From Pieris napi (Eukaryota > Arthropoda > Insecta > Lepidoptera > Pieridae), in NCBI RefSeq assembly GCF_905475465.1, contig NC_062236.1, forward strand, positions 10,054,001 to 10,118,000: 64,000 nt of DNA. Reading direction: 5' to 3'. The translations under genes and the position numbers were made by a program. How positions within the stretch are numbered: position 1 is the stretch's first letter; every line of letters begins with the position of its first letter. The notes beneath the pieces were generated by a model. That model saw only the letters and a program-made list of their open reading frames with translations. It searched no databases and was not told the DNA's origin. Shown one piece after another: positions 12,656-23,460 of this stretch.

Positions 12656-15600
12656 ATGCCTGAATACGATCCGGTAAGTTAATTATATTGTTTTAGAAGA
12701 AATCTTTCGCCACTTCATGTTTCCAAACGTTAATTGAAATAATGTTATAAATGTAGAGCACAATATGAGACAAGAATAAGAACATGAATTGACATAAAAA
12801 ATCAGTTTCAAATAAAAAGCTCACCATTCTTATTTCCATGGTCGAAAATTACGCTGAGTTTATGCAGACTGTTCTGGCGAGCCTCGGCAAATAAGCGTCT
12901 CTTGTTTTTGGGCGGGGATTGGGTGGCCAACGGCGAAACCACCATTGTCGTTGTGGCCATCCTCAATTTAAAAGCATATCTGAAACATTCAACATTGAAT
13001 ATATATATATATATATATATAATTCTCAACAACGGAAAGCCATCTAGATATTACATTACATATGCAGAAAGGTTCTAGCTATCCTTTTAATAATAAATTA
13101 TTAGTGTTTCAAAGTATTGATTGGAAGATTTTATGGCCAATTTCTGCTATATGAGATAGACAACCTTTGATAACGTTAAAACCCACTATCATTATCACGG
13201 TGATAAAATGCACATAAAAGGGTTTCAATATTAAGGCATTTACTTACATGGAAAGAGATTAATATTAACACATGAATAGTGAACGCGCTTCCTGTGTTAA
13301 TATTAAATAAGTAAAGTAAGTAAGTACGTAAATTGATAATTTCAAACATGTTTACCGAAAGCTATGCAAGGTTTAGTTCAATATTTATTCTACGTCATAA
13401 TTTTTATACTAACAATCATCCTACGAAATATATGTATACTGTATAGGCATGGCAACCTGTCTCCTAAAGTTATAGAAAAACTAAGTTTGCTGTAAACTAC
13501 TTTGGCCTTCTAAATCCAAACCTTAACCACAATGACATTACTTTTAATATCTTCATGTGAACTTTGGACCATGTTCTAAGATCGTGGTGCCAGTTCTTTT
13601 AGCGGAAATAACTTATGCTTTAATTATACGCGCAAATGACTAAACACGTGATTGTCATAAAGCAAGTTTACTCGATTTATTTTGTCAAATATATTTTATA
13701 ACAATATATGGGTCACAATGTAAAAAGAACGATACTTATAAATTAAGATAGACCCCTGTAGTTACGTTACAGCCATGGGGCAAACACAAATAGTTTTAAT
13801 CTTTTAACATTATACATGCCAAAGACCTACCCAAATCGCAGAGAATAACAGAATTGGTTTAGAGGGAAGTCGTGTAAATGTGAAGTAATCTGAAAGGTAT
13901 AAGATACAATGGAGCATAGGGTTAGAAACTTTACTATCAAATGTCAAAAATCATTTATTCATGTAAGTAACACAATGTACACTTATGAACGTCAAAAAAA
14001 GAAATATACTTCTAACAAGTACCATGATCTTTGGTTTCCGAACGCGTTGTTAGCAGTTAAAAAAATAACTCAAATGATTTCTTATTTTTGCAATAACTCA
14101 TTTTAACGTAAATACATTTTGGTTTCTAAAATATCATGCAACAAACGACAATTTATTTTATTATTTTCCCACGATCTTTAACATCACATATTTTATTTCA
14201 ACACGCAGCAGCTAGTAATTTAACACTTGGGTTATTTTGATATTATTTAGGTATTTTAAAAACGTCGACTAGACAACTGATCGTACTCAATACAATAGGA
14301 GGCTAAGGTTGTTGTCCCGATCTTCCAAATAAAATATACTATTTTTGCAGTCGAGTTTTTCAATAAATATATTGTCGAGGGGAAATCCCTCTAGTGAAGA
14401 GATCCCGGGGCTGTAGGCCCGGACGCCTCTAAATCCGGGGCTGATGGTACCTATATGCCCTCAATGACTTTCTTGTAGGTACTCTTGGATAAGTGCGTGC
14501 TCCTATTTCACCATGCCTCCTGCTGATAGACGACAAATCTTTGTTTTTAATTTATTTTATTATTAGTTATTACTTAAGATGTCATGTGGAACATGGTGTA
14601 ATGGTTGCAGCTCCTTACGAACGTTGTGTAAAACAAAAAACTTGGCGATTAAAAAGAGTTGCGGAGAGTTTATTGCCAATTCCTCTCTTCCGTTCTACGC
14701 CCTTGATTTGAGAACTGGCAGTAAATGTAAATTTAGAAGCATTTAATGTATATTTCTTTTTGACGTCCATAAGTGTAGGGTGTTACCTATATGAATAAAT
14801 GGTTTTTGACTTTGAATAATAGCAGTGGAGCCTGTTTATTGATATGTATGTGTATAGCATTATATCTGCTAATTGTTCCCAATGCCTTAGCAGCCTAATG
14901 AAAACCGATTCCTACTGACTACACCCGATACGATGCAGTGTTTAATGTACACGAGAAATTAAGTCTGTTACTAATCATTTGTGTCAATGATCTTTGCGTG
15001 AGCGCAAAACAAATATGAAAAGGATTTTCGCGTATTTTTATCTCGTTTTACCTACTTTAATTCAATTTGCAGTACACTATATTATGATATGATATTATTC
15101 TTGCTTAAGTATCTACATTTAATTCACCACAAAACTTTCCTGGATTAAGTTAAATGATTAGAGTCATATTTAATTTCGTTTTACGATTAAATATGTACTA
15201 GTTGTTGCCCGGGCGTCTCCGAAAGGGAAAACAGAAATAATTATAAAATAATTAGAAATAAATAGTGAAAGAATTTGACTATTTATTTCTAATTCACTTC
15301 TTTGAGTGAGGGAAAGCGATTTCTTATAAATAAAAACACAATATTTATTAAAAATTATTTGTTATACGATATATTTAATATTTTATACAATGCCTCCTAG
15401 TAATAATATACTGAATATTTAATATTTTTATGTTTTTGTAACAGACTTCAGACGATCAACTGACCAGGGAAAGGGGGTTGTGTGTAGAAGGTAATGCAAA
15501 AATATAGCTAATGATGCAAACATTCTCCGTCATTAACAAGACACTAATTTAATAACTAATAAGGCCGTAGAGTCGTCTTTTAAACTCTCTCAAATGTAGA

Positions 15601-16052
15601 TAAATATTTTCCCCTAATAATCCCATTGAAGTATTTTTCTATTCTTAATTATTAAATATGTACTCAGGGCCGGATTTAGGAGAGAAATATGCAACCAGGG
15701 CTACAGCAGACGCAAAATGCAAAATTTTTTGTTCATTTTATTTGGAAAATAATTTGGGGCCTCCATTTCTTTGTTGCCTCCAGACCTCTACATCCGGCCC
15801 TGTCTGTACTGTAAAATAGTGTTTATATACATGTTGTAAATTGTAATATGAAAATAAATAGAACGAATAACAAAGAAAATTATCTGTCCAGGAGACCATC
15901 ACGTCAAGAAAGCTGTAGAGATATTAGAAAGGTGTGAAAACCGGGTGAAGTCAAAGGCCTATACAGCTGAGACCTGCCACCAGGAGGCGATAGATTTTAT
16001 GCAGGTGCTAGACCATTGTGTTGGCGAAAGAGCCTTCAAGCGACTTGTGTAA
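12656..16052 (+). CDS. UQCRH: UQCRH-like protein, complex III hinge subunit
   Basis: Small gene assembled from three coding exons: 12656-12673 (ATG then five codons, donor GTAAGT), 15445-15490 (acceptor ...TTTTTGTAACAG, donor GTAATG) and 15892-16052 (acceptor TGTCCAG, stop TAA). Phases fit (18+46+161 = 225 nt) and give 74 residues. The last exon carries the hinge-family pattern of three cysteines spaced by 13 residues: ...ERC-x13-C-x13-C, ending DHCVGERAFKRLV, comparable to the DHCVAH...LF..L end of known hinge proteins. The family sits on the intermembrane-space side of cytochrome bc1 near cytochrome c1. The N-terminal part is short and lacks the long acidic run usual in the family, so this may be a divergent paralogue. 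AATAAA at 16057-16062 follows the stop directly. The last exon is well supported; the first two rest on splice sites and phase. Confidence 0.72.
12825..12979 (-). CDS. tws: Alternative first coding exon of tws
   Basis: An ATG at 12960-12958 opens 136 nt (45 codons plus one base) ending at a GTGAGC donor. The phase (1) is exactly that of the standard first exon, so splicing to 6807 gives ...HGNKNG-NGGETTW in frame. The peptide is Ser/Pro- and Lys/Arg-rich (SPPKNKRRLFAEARQN). An AG acceptor at the exon's 5' side (12980-12982) suggests a further non-coding exon upstream, whose position I could not fix. PP2A B subunits in other animals are known to have alternative N-termini; that this is one of them is inferred from phase and open frame. 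It lies inside intron 1 of the UQCRH-like gene on the opposite strand. Confidence 0.72.
13259..13306. repeat. 14-bp inverted repeat
   Basis: TTAATATTAACACA at 13259-13272 is the exact reverse complement of 13293-13306, with a 20-base loop. It lies in intron 1 of the UQCRH-like gene. No function is seen. Confidence 0.7.
14480..14818 (+). repeat. Dispersed LINE-like 3' end, copy 1
   Basis: Segment with the landmarks TGCGTGCTCCTATTTC, GCCTCCTGCTGATAGA, GGTTGCAGCTCCTTACGAA, GATTTGAGAACTGGCAGTAA and the terminal GAATAAATGGTTTTTGA. The same order of landmarks recurs at 27715-27990 (minus), 53555-53757 (plus) and 61285-61650 (minus). An A/T-rich end with a short simple tail suggests the 3' end of a non-LTR element. 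No protein is encoded, so the class is inferred. Confidence 0.7.
15665..15802. mobile_element. hAT-like MITE
   Basis: 138-bp element with inverted ends CAGGGCCGGAT(T/G)TAG. It is flanked by 8-bp near-identical target copies, TATGTACT (15657-15664) and TCTGTACT (15803-15810). An 8-bp duplication and CAGGG ends are typical of hAT non-autonomous elements. It sits in intron 2 of the UQCRH-like gene. Confidence 0.8.
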
Positions 16053-16062
16053 TTTTAATAAA

Positions 16063-17292
16063 GATTATTAGTATAACAGCAGTTTATGGTATAATTTCCT
16101 ATTTCAATAGTTTTCAAATTAAGTAAGGTTTCGGAGTTTGACGTTTTTTGAGGCACACTTAACGTTTCGTGCGTAGTCACCCTAACAGTTATAAATAAAA
16201 CAAACTTTGTGGACATAAACGCGACTGCTGTTCAAAGCGGCTTATGTAAATGTTTAGCGTTTGTAAAGGTTTCTCTAAGGTGTAGTGCTGCCTGCGTAAA
16301 TCAGTTGTGACAGATTTTGTGTATTACTTTAATAGAATAGGTAGGTGGCAAACACCCTGTTCGCCCGTGCAATATTCGTAGAAAATATCTAGGGAATTTT
16401 CTAATAGAATGTAATACAATAAACGGGTTTTCGTCCTTGTCCCTCATTGTCGCGTAGATTGACCCAAATCGTGACGGAACGACAATACGACATTGCGCGC
16501 CATATAAATCACATCCATAAAAAGTCTTACGATAAAGATTAAATGAATGTATTATTTAGTTTAAGTCCCGATAAACGTGAAGTCAAATATGACGTAATCA
16601 AGTATGGAAGACTTGAGCAGTGTCGTGGGCGTATTTTTAAAGAAGAGTTCGAATATTTGTGTAGTAAATTTATATTGTATCAACTAAAGATAGAGACTAT
16701 TCAAATATGAGCTAATGGTGCAGTGAAGCAGGGAAAAATCCGATTCCGGCAACTGCCCTGCCGGGTCTTATCAGTCAAATCTGCTTCAGTAAGACCTTCA
16801 GTAGTCTAGCGATGTTTTTTATTAGTTCGTTGTGTCTTTACTTATCTACTTAGACTAAACTAAACTACCGGCCACACCTTATGAGACAATGGATTTATTA
16901 AACAGTATCTAGTTTGTCTCGGTGTCGTCTAAGTTATTATATTTATAGCATTAGCACCTAAGTCAAGGAGTCAGAATTATTTTTATCCATCCAATTATAC
17001 ATCATAGAAAGTATACAAAAATGATTCTTAACCTCTTGGCAACCTTACCGGCGTAGATATCACTTGAACTACGCAGAGAGCAATCTGCAATTGTGAGGGA
17101 TAGACTTCATGAGTTTGCTTCCAGCATTGCTTAGATCCCGGGGGCATGCCCAGCTCACGAACTGCCCTCCGCCATTCACCAATTCCATATGATTCGCGAC
17201 TTAACCAGAACTATATATTTCAGTAGGTTTAGGAATACTTAAGACGAATGATATATGTTTTACTTGTACTAAGTTTATATGTAGTACAATAT
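16063..17292. other. Intergenic, nothing recognised
   Basis: AT-rich spacer between the UQCRH-like gene and a SINE. No exon, RNA gene or element with clear ends was found. The stretch 16720-16800 (GCAGTGAAGCAGGG...) looks repeat-like, but no second copy is present in the window. Confidence 0.5.
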
Positions 17293-17583
17293 ATCAGTGG
17301 CGCTAGAACCTTTTTAGGTCTGGGCCTCAGATTTTTGTATCTGTTTCATGATCGTTTGTCAATTGCTTGGCAAGTAGGCGATCAGCCTTCCGTGCTTGAC
17401 ACATGCCGTCGACTTATTGGGTCTAAGGCAAGCCGGTTTTTCCTCACGATTATTTCCTTCACCGTTCCAGCGAATTTTAAATGCGCACATGGACAGAAAA
17501 TCTATTGGTTTACAACCGGGGATCGAACCTACGAACTCAGGGACGAGAGTTGCATGTTGAAGGCACTTGGCCAACACTGCTCA
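17293..17583 (-). mobile_element. tRNA-derived SINE, copy 1
   Basis: Minus-strand SINE. Its tRNA-like head (reverse of 17583-17500) shows TTGGCCAAGTGCC and GGTTCGATC, the A-box and B-box of an internal Pol III promoter. The tail ends in GGTTCTAGCGCCACTGATA. The same family recurs at 23461-23740, about 25955-26166 and 63541-63775, with weaker copies elsewhere. Confidence 0.82.
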
Positions 17584-18854
17584 TGTTGCTGCTGTTTATA
17601 TGTAGTATGTAAGTTATATATTATTATAATTTTTTGGCATTTGTGCTGTAAATAATTATATCTATGGGTTTTAAGACTCAGCGTAAGTTAGAGTTATTCC
17701 GTTTATACAACTTCACGACAAAGGCGGGTTAAGGCTACTGACCTTGGAACAGCTGTTTATCCCGAAAAGGTACACCTGCTCGAAATTCCCACGACATACA
17801 CCTTTATTTACAGATGTATTCAAACAGGATAAAAGCAAAATAGCAGTAGATAATTAGTGTATAATGTATATATATGAACGTAAACATTGTATTATTTTTA
17901 TTAGAAAAATATGCAAAATTTGTACAAATTTAATTTTTGTTTTTGGGGAGAAAAGATATCGCTTGTTCGTGGAACCAATTTCCTGAATCGACTATGTATT
18001 ACATAATACATAAGCAATATTATCTAATAACATCCACAGTGTATATTATGTTAATAGTTAAGACAATTATTGTAATCTGTTTTGAATGACGTAGTGGCGT
18101 CGCCTGATCTTAAAAAAACGGTAGTAAACGGTTTTTGTACATTCATAATTTAGTTGCCTAATTCATCAATTATAGTATTAGGAGTAGAGAATCTTGGGGT
18201 GTAAATGAACGCTAGTTAAAGAATTAAGTTGGCGCCTGGTAAATAGTACCGGGGACCCCAGAGCTGGTGCTTTCCTCGCTCAACCAGTAAGTATAGCACA
18301 TATGTCACAGGAAACAAACTTTTTAAATTTGTTTTAATTTTTAAATATTATAACTATGTAGGTTAAGAAATTTGTAAATGTTGTATATGTGTGTGTGGGG
18401 AATAAATGGCAACGCACACGCGAACCCTCTGGCATTAAACATGATGAAAAAAAATGTTACGTTATCTATCCATTAGTTGGATTTTTTTTAATATTGCCAA
18501 AAAAGAGTACATACAGTTTCAGTTGAATAAGTGGTTGGCAATGTTTGTTGTCTCGGTGTGTTAGATGCAGGTATTACATTTTTATAAGAAAAATCGAACA
18601 TTGGATTAAAATTATTTAAGTGTAGTTACCCGTTATTGTATGACACAAAAAGTTCACAAGCCAATTTTATAAAAAGGTCAACACTAGGTCGTTCGTGTGA
18701 ATGGCTGACATATTATTGTTACTTGTCGTACAATAGTTGCTCAGGGTGATTATTTTTATAACTACCGGGACTAAAAGTGCTACTAGAATGTTCTTAAAAG
18801 TGACTAAACAAGACATTAAGGCCAATTTAAAACTACCTCGGAACAAAATAAACA
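17584..18854. other. Intergenic with a LINE-like fragment
   Basis: Mostly AT-rich. The part 18225-18420 (GGCGCCTGGTAAATAGTACC ... AACTATGTAGGTTAAG ... GAATAAATGGCAAC) resembles a non-LTR 3' end. Its block near 18354-18385 recurs near 27400-27435. No gene was recognised. Confidence 0.5.
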
Positions 18855-19032
18855 TGTGAAGTATGTATATACTGATTACTGGCATACAAGAAGTTGCCTT
18901 AGCAACAATCTCGTTTTAAGAAATATAAGAGTTTGATTAAAAATGTCTTATACAAAAGCTATGTATTTCTGTAATATTAATAAAACCTTAAATCCTGATC
19001 TATCTTTCATATCGACTTATTAAAACTTTACA
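18855..19032 (+). repeat. 5' LTR of copia element
   Basis: 178-bp direct repeat starting TGTGAAGTATG and ending CTTTACA. It matches the 3' LTR at 22851-23028 base for base as far as I can read. The 5-bp target AAACA lies at 18850-18854 and again at 23029-23033. Immediately inside, TGGTAGCAGAGC (19033-19044) is the primer-binding site expected for the initiator tRNA-Met 3' end. Confidence 0.96.
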
Positions 19033-19091
19033 TGGTAGCAGAGCGTTTAGTAAAAAGGAATAAAAAAAAAAGGGAAAAAGCGAAATAAAAA

Positions 19092-19535
19092 ATGTCGATC
19101 GCAAGAATAGATCCTCTAACAAAAGAAAACTATGATACATGGGTAATACAGGCTGAAGCAGTCCTAGTACGAAACAAATTATGGAAATACATTGAAAGTC
19201 CTTTAAGTAAGGATCCAAGTGCAGCTGAAACAGAAGGTGACAGACAAGCCAGATCGGAACTAATTCTTATGATTTCTCCCTCTGAGCTTAACCAAATTAA
19301 AAAATGCCTATCTGCAAAAGCCGTTTGGAATAAACTACAAGACATTTACGCTAGCAAAGGACCTGCCCGTGAATCCTCTAATCTAGAAGAATTTTATATG
19401 CATCGTGTAAAGTTTGTAAACGAAGAGGTAATATCTTTAAACACAAACATCATAAAATTTGTTCAAACTGCTGGAAGGAAAATAAAGGTAAACATGCTAA
19501 GAAATTTGATTCTTCTCATAAAAATAATTACATAA
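19092..19535 (+). pseudogene. Damaged copia gag
   Basis: A 147-codon frame starting MSIARIDPLTKENYDTW, a typical copia Gag N-terminus (the family binds the element RNA and forms the particle). From about codon 97 (near 19380) the family resemblance ends. In the frame that continues into Pol, the same DNA encodes a Cys/His-rich stretch with CKVC and CSNC, which looks like the Gag zinc-knuckle region. The simplest reading is an internal deletion that removed the middle of Gag and changed the frame. The tail of the 147-codon frame is then a by-product. Confidence 0.8.
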
Positions 19536-22500
19536 TGCAGTGCCTTTTTACAAATAATAAGAAACTTAAAAACAACATATGGGTATTAGACAGTGGTTGC
19601 ACGTCTCATATGACTTATCAACGAGACTTATTTAAAACAATAGATAGTACATCCAGAAAACTTAACTTTGCGACGGACGAGTACACTGCAGAGATAAAAG
19701 GTAAAGGAATAGTTTCCTTTATAACTAAAAATGGCAACAGTAAGGCAATAACGCGCTTACAAGACACCTTATACGTACCGAACCTTTGCACAAACTTACT
19801 GTCCGTAAGTAAGATGACAGATGCTGGTTGTTCTGTGCTATTTACTAACAATAAAGCAACTGTAAATAACCCTAAAAATGGAATAAAACTAACGGCATAT
19901 AAACAAAAAGATGGTCTTTACTATGTGAAACCAGATCAACATGAAAGGAACTATTTGGTCACTAATGATAAGGTCACAAGTTCTCCTCCGAAGGAATCAA
20001 CGACTTTATCAAGTATTAATGACTGGCATAGAAAACTGGGTCACATGAACGTAAAAGATCTGAAATATGCGCGTAGACATGAAAACTTAATTGGCTTAAA
20101 TTTTGATGCATCGGAAGATTTGAATGACTGTAAAGTATGCATACAAGCAAAACTCCATCGTGAACCTGCTCCACATAATAAAACAACTCAAAGAACAACA
20201 GAATGTTTACAAATCATTCACAGCGATGTGTGTGGACCTATTCAGACGCCCACCATACGCGAAAATAAATACTTTGTTACTTTTATAGATGACTACAGTC
20301 GATACTGTAGAGTTTATCTAATGAAAAATAAGAGCGAAGTACTTGAAAAATTCAAAGAGTTCAAAGAGTTAGCGGAAACACACACAGGTAACAAAATTAA
20401 GTTTTTACAATCTGACAACGGCACTGAATATGTTAATAAGCAGTTTGACACGTACTTAAAACAGTGTGGTATTCAAAGACGTCTTACCGCACTTTATACT
20501 CCACACCAAAACGGAGTTGCTGAACGTAAAAACCGTACCTTATTAGAAAAAGCAAGAGCATTGATGATAGATGCAAATGCACCATTGAAACTCTGGAGCG
20601 AGGCAGTGGCTACTTCTAATTATTTGGCAAATAGAAACATAAACAATGCCATTCAAAATCGAACACCATTCGAACGATGGGTTGGTAGAAAGCCCTGTGT
20701 AAATCATCTATATATATTTGGTAGTAAGACTTTTGTTTTGAAAAAGGGATCTAATGGTCACAAATTTGCACCTAAAGCAATTCCAGGGATGTTTGTGGGA
20801 TACTCTGAAACGTCAAAAGCTTTCAGAATCTACATTCCTTCGAAAAACAAAATCATTACTTCGAAAGATATTCGAGTTATGAAATGCATGTACTACGAAG
20901 AAAACAAGTACGGAATTTCAACACTTTTTAATGAAATTGAGTCTACAGCAAAACCACAACAAACACTACAAAAGAAACTTACTATGACGCTTGATGACAT
21001 TGATAAATATAACAACAATGTTGACACGAAAAATGATAACAATACAATTTTGGAAGAAAATATTCAGGAACCAACAAATATTGAAAGTGACTACGACTCA
21101 CTTTCTGGTTCTTCTAATATTGAAGACCCTGTTAAAAACGGTGTCGGAGAAGCAGTAAACAGTAATGACAATGTAGAAAACGCCTCCGTTCCAATAAGGT
21201 CACTAAGAAGTAGATCAAATATCACAGGTCCTAGGCGTTATGATGATTTTATCTTAGCCGCAGCGGAAGAAATTGAAAATATTCACAAACCTACTGAACC
21301 TTCGACCTTTAAAGAAGCGATGGATTCTACTGATAAAGAAAAATGGCAAAACGCTATGCTGAGTGAAATTACTTCACTAAATGACAACCAAACTTGGGAA
21401 CTGGGTAATTTACCTAAAGGACGAAAAGCCCTGCCTTGTAAATGGGTATATAAAATTAAAATGAATCCTGATGGTTCCATTGAAAGGTACAAAGCCAGAC
21501 TTGTAATTAAGGGTTACTCCCAAATACCTGGTGTCGATTATGATAAGACGTTTAGCCCAGTAGTTCGTCTGACCACAGTACGAACTTTACTTGCAATTGC
21601 TGCTAAAGAAAATTTAAAATTATTGCAGTTCGATGTCTCAACTGCTTTCCTATATGGTGAAGTAAAGGAAGAGATTTATATGAAACAGCCTGAAGGCTAT
21701 TCCGATAACACGAAACGAGTTTGCAAGTTGAAACGCAGCTTATATGGACTCAAGCAAGCTCCACGTTGTTGGAATTCATGTATTGCTGAGTTTTTACAAA
21801 AATCAGGATTCAGGCAGAGTGAAGCGGATCCTTGTTTATATATTAGAAATAAAGGACAAACGAAACTTTTCATCGGTCTTTACGTAGACGATGGACTTGT
21901 AGCATATAACACAAGCACAGCGGGTGATGAATTCATTAAGCAATTGCAAACCAGATTTAAAATAACAATAAAACCTGCTTCATATTTTCTTGGATTAGAA
22001 ATAGACATATGCAAAGACAAGACCATTACATTATGTCAGAAGGCTTACACAAGAAAAGTTTTAGAAAAATATGCAATGTCGAATTGTAAATCAGCACCAA
22101 CACCAATCATAAAAGAAACTGAGACGGAAGAGGAAGTTAATATCAATATAAACTTTCCGTATAGACAAGCAGTAGGTGCTTTGGCATATTTATCTGTAGG
22201 CACGAGACCTGATATATCATATGCTGTAGGTGTCGCTTCAAGAAAGCTTGATTCACCTACCAAAAAGGATATTATGTTGGTAAAACGTATTTTCCGTTAT
22301 TTGAAAGGCACGCAACATAACGGTTTAACTTATACACGAAGATCTCCCGGTCATTTAATTTGTTATAGTGACGCAGATCATGGTGGAGATCCAGCAAGTG
22401 GGAAATCAACTTCCGGAATGATTTGCTTATTTTCTGGAGCTGCAATTAGCTGGAGAAGTCAGAAACAAGCAACTGTCTCCATCTCATCTACTGAAGCAGA

Positions 22501-22837
22501 GCTAATAGCAGCTAGTGAATCAGCACAAGAAATTTTGTGGCTAAATTGCCTACTTCGCCAACTTACAGAAGCCGAAAGTCCAGTATTGAAGTTAGACAAT
22601 GAATCAACTGTAAAGCTCGCGCTAAATCCACGCTATGAGTACCATAAGCGTACTAAGCACATTAAACTTAAACATTTCTTCATTAGAGAATGTGTTAGCA
22701 ATGGAGACTTTACAGTAGAACATGTTTCCACAGAGATACAGTTAGCCGATATGCTAACGAAACCATTGTATGGCCCTAGATTAAAAGAACTTTGCTTACA
22801 ATTGGGTTTAAAGAATTTATATACATATATTCTCTAA
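19535..22837 (+). CDS. Copia Pol polyprotein
   Basis: 1100 codons, uninterrupted. In order: aspartic protease (LDSGCTSHM, near residues 18-26); GAG-pre-integrase zinc region (WHRKLGHM ... CKVCIQAK); integrase core with HSDVCGP, LQSDNGTEY and the ENGVAER-like QNGVAERKN; a Ser/Asn-rich linker; reverse transcriptase with FDVSTAFLYGE and the catalytic YVDDGL; RNase H with SDADHGGD and STEAELIAAS. It copies element RNA into DNA and integrates it. The first ATG is used only for coordinates: the frame is open upstream into the gag zinc-knuckle region, and Pol would normally be made as a Gag-Pol fusion. Confidence 0.95.
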   Translation: MQCLFTNNKKLKNNIWVLDSGCTSHMTYQRDLFKTIDSTSRKLNFATDEYTAEIKGKGIVSFITKNGNSKAITRLQDTLYVPNLCTNLLSVSKMTDAGCSVLFTNNKATVNNPKNGIKLTAYKQKDGLYYVKPDQHERNYLVTNDKVTSSPPKESTTLSSINDWHRKLGHMNVKDLKYARRHENLIGLNFDASEDLNDCKVCIQAKLHREPAPHNKTTQRTTECLQIIHSDVCGPIQTPTIRENKYFVTFIDDYSRYCRVYLMKNKSEVLEKFKEFKELAETHTGNKIKFLQSDNGTEYVNKQFDTYLKQCGIQRRLTALYTPHQNGVAERKNRTLLEKARALMIDANAPLKLWSEAVATSNYLANRNINNAIQNRTPFERWVGRKPCVNHLYIFGSKTFVLKKGSNGHKFAPKAIPGMFVGYSETSKAFRIYIPSKNKIITSKDIRVMKCMYYEENKYGISTLFNEIESTAKPQQTLQKKLTMTLDDIDKYNNNVDTKNDNNTILEENIQEPTNIESDYDSLSGSSNIEDPVKNGVGEAVNSNDNVENASVPIRSLRSRSNITGPRRYDDFILAAAEEIENIHKPTEPSTFKEAMDSTDKEKWQNAMLSEITSLNDNQTWELGNLPKGRKALPCKWVYKIKMNPDGSIERYKARLVIKGYSQIPGVDYDKTFSPVVRLTTVRTLLAIAAKENLKLLQFDVSTAFLYGEVKEEIYMKQPEGYSDNTKRVCKLKRSLYGLKQAPRCWNSCIAEFLQKSGFRQSEADPCLYIRNKGQTKLFIGLYVDDGLVAYNTSTAGDEFIKQLQTRFKITIKPASYFLGLEIDICKDKTITLCQKAYTRKVLEKYAMSNCKSAPTPIIKETETEEEVNININFPYRQAVGALAYLSVGTRPDISYAVGVASRKLDSPTKKDIMLVKRIFRYLKGTQHNGLTYTRRSPGHLICYSDADHGGDPASGKSTSGMICLFSGAAISWRSQKQATVSISSTEAELIAASESAQEILWLNCLLRQLTEAESPVLKLDNESTVKLALNPRYEYHKRTKHIKLKHFFIRECVSNGDFTVEHVSTEIQLADMLTKPLYGPRLKELCLQLGLKNLYTYIL

Positions 22838-22850
22838 AAACTTAAGAGGG

Positions 22851-23028
22851 TGTGAAGTATGTATATACTGATTACTGGCATACAAGAAGTTGCCTTAGCA
22901 ACAATCTCGTTTTAAGAAATATAAGAGTTTGATTAAAAATGTCTTATACAAAAGCTATGTATTTCTGTAATATTAATAAAACCTTAAATCCTGATCTATC
23001 TTTCATATCGACTTATTAAAACTTTACA
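22851..23028 (+). repeat. 3' LTR of copia element
   Basis: 178 bp, identical to 18855-19032. It is preceded by the polypurine tract AAGAGGG and followed by the target copy AAACA (23029-23033). AATAAA (near 22974) within the LTR can serve as the element's polyadenylation signal. Confidence 0.96.
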
Positions 23029-23460
23029 AAACAAATAGTTTTTGTACTAATAGAAATCTTCCCCCTCATTTATGAAAATAGTCTGATTGCAATGTTTTAA
23101 AGTAAACTATCTCTTCCTGTCAAAGATGACTGATTTATTTTTATGAAGCAATTTAAATTAAACATTTCAACTTTTTCAAACACTAGATAGTGACTAAGAT
23201 TTTGCATTATGGTAGTATATAATAGTACTTCCAGTCAGATAACAGTTTATTATGTCCGTATATATCCTCAACGACCTACATTTGAAAAAAAATAAGATTT
23301 CTTTATTTTTGTCCAACTTGACAATTTATTTATAGTTTACTTCAAGCATTAATCATACTATAATCAGACGTGCATTATCCCCAATTATCTCTCCTGTATA
23401 TTTGAAAATATTAAAATATGATAAACATAAGTATGATTTTAAATAATAAAAAAAATAAAT

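Larger units (their letters stand above)
18855..23028 (+). mobile_element. Ty1/copia LTR retrotransposon, recent insertion
   Basis: Complete structure in order: target copy AAACA, LTR, tRNA-Met primer site, gag fragment, pol, a purine-rich tract ending AAGAGGG, LTR, target copy AAACA. Identical LTRs indicate a recent insertion. The pol domain order (protease, integrase, reverse transcriptase, RNase H) is the copia order. The gag part is shortened and out of frame, so this copy is probably not self-sufficient. Confidence 0.96.

Noticed and set aside
14390..14480. CCCGGGGCTGTAGGCCCGGA patch read as a possible hairpin regulator
   Set aside because: It directly precedes a dispersed repeat copy and is probably part of that element.
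17248..17655. Plus-strand open frame of 135 codons
   Set aside because: Most of it is the antisense of a SINE copy.
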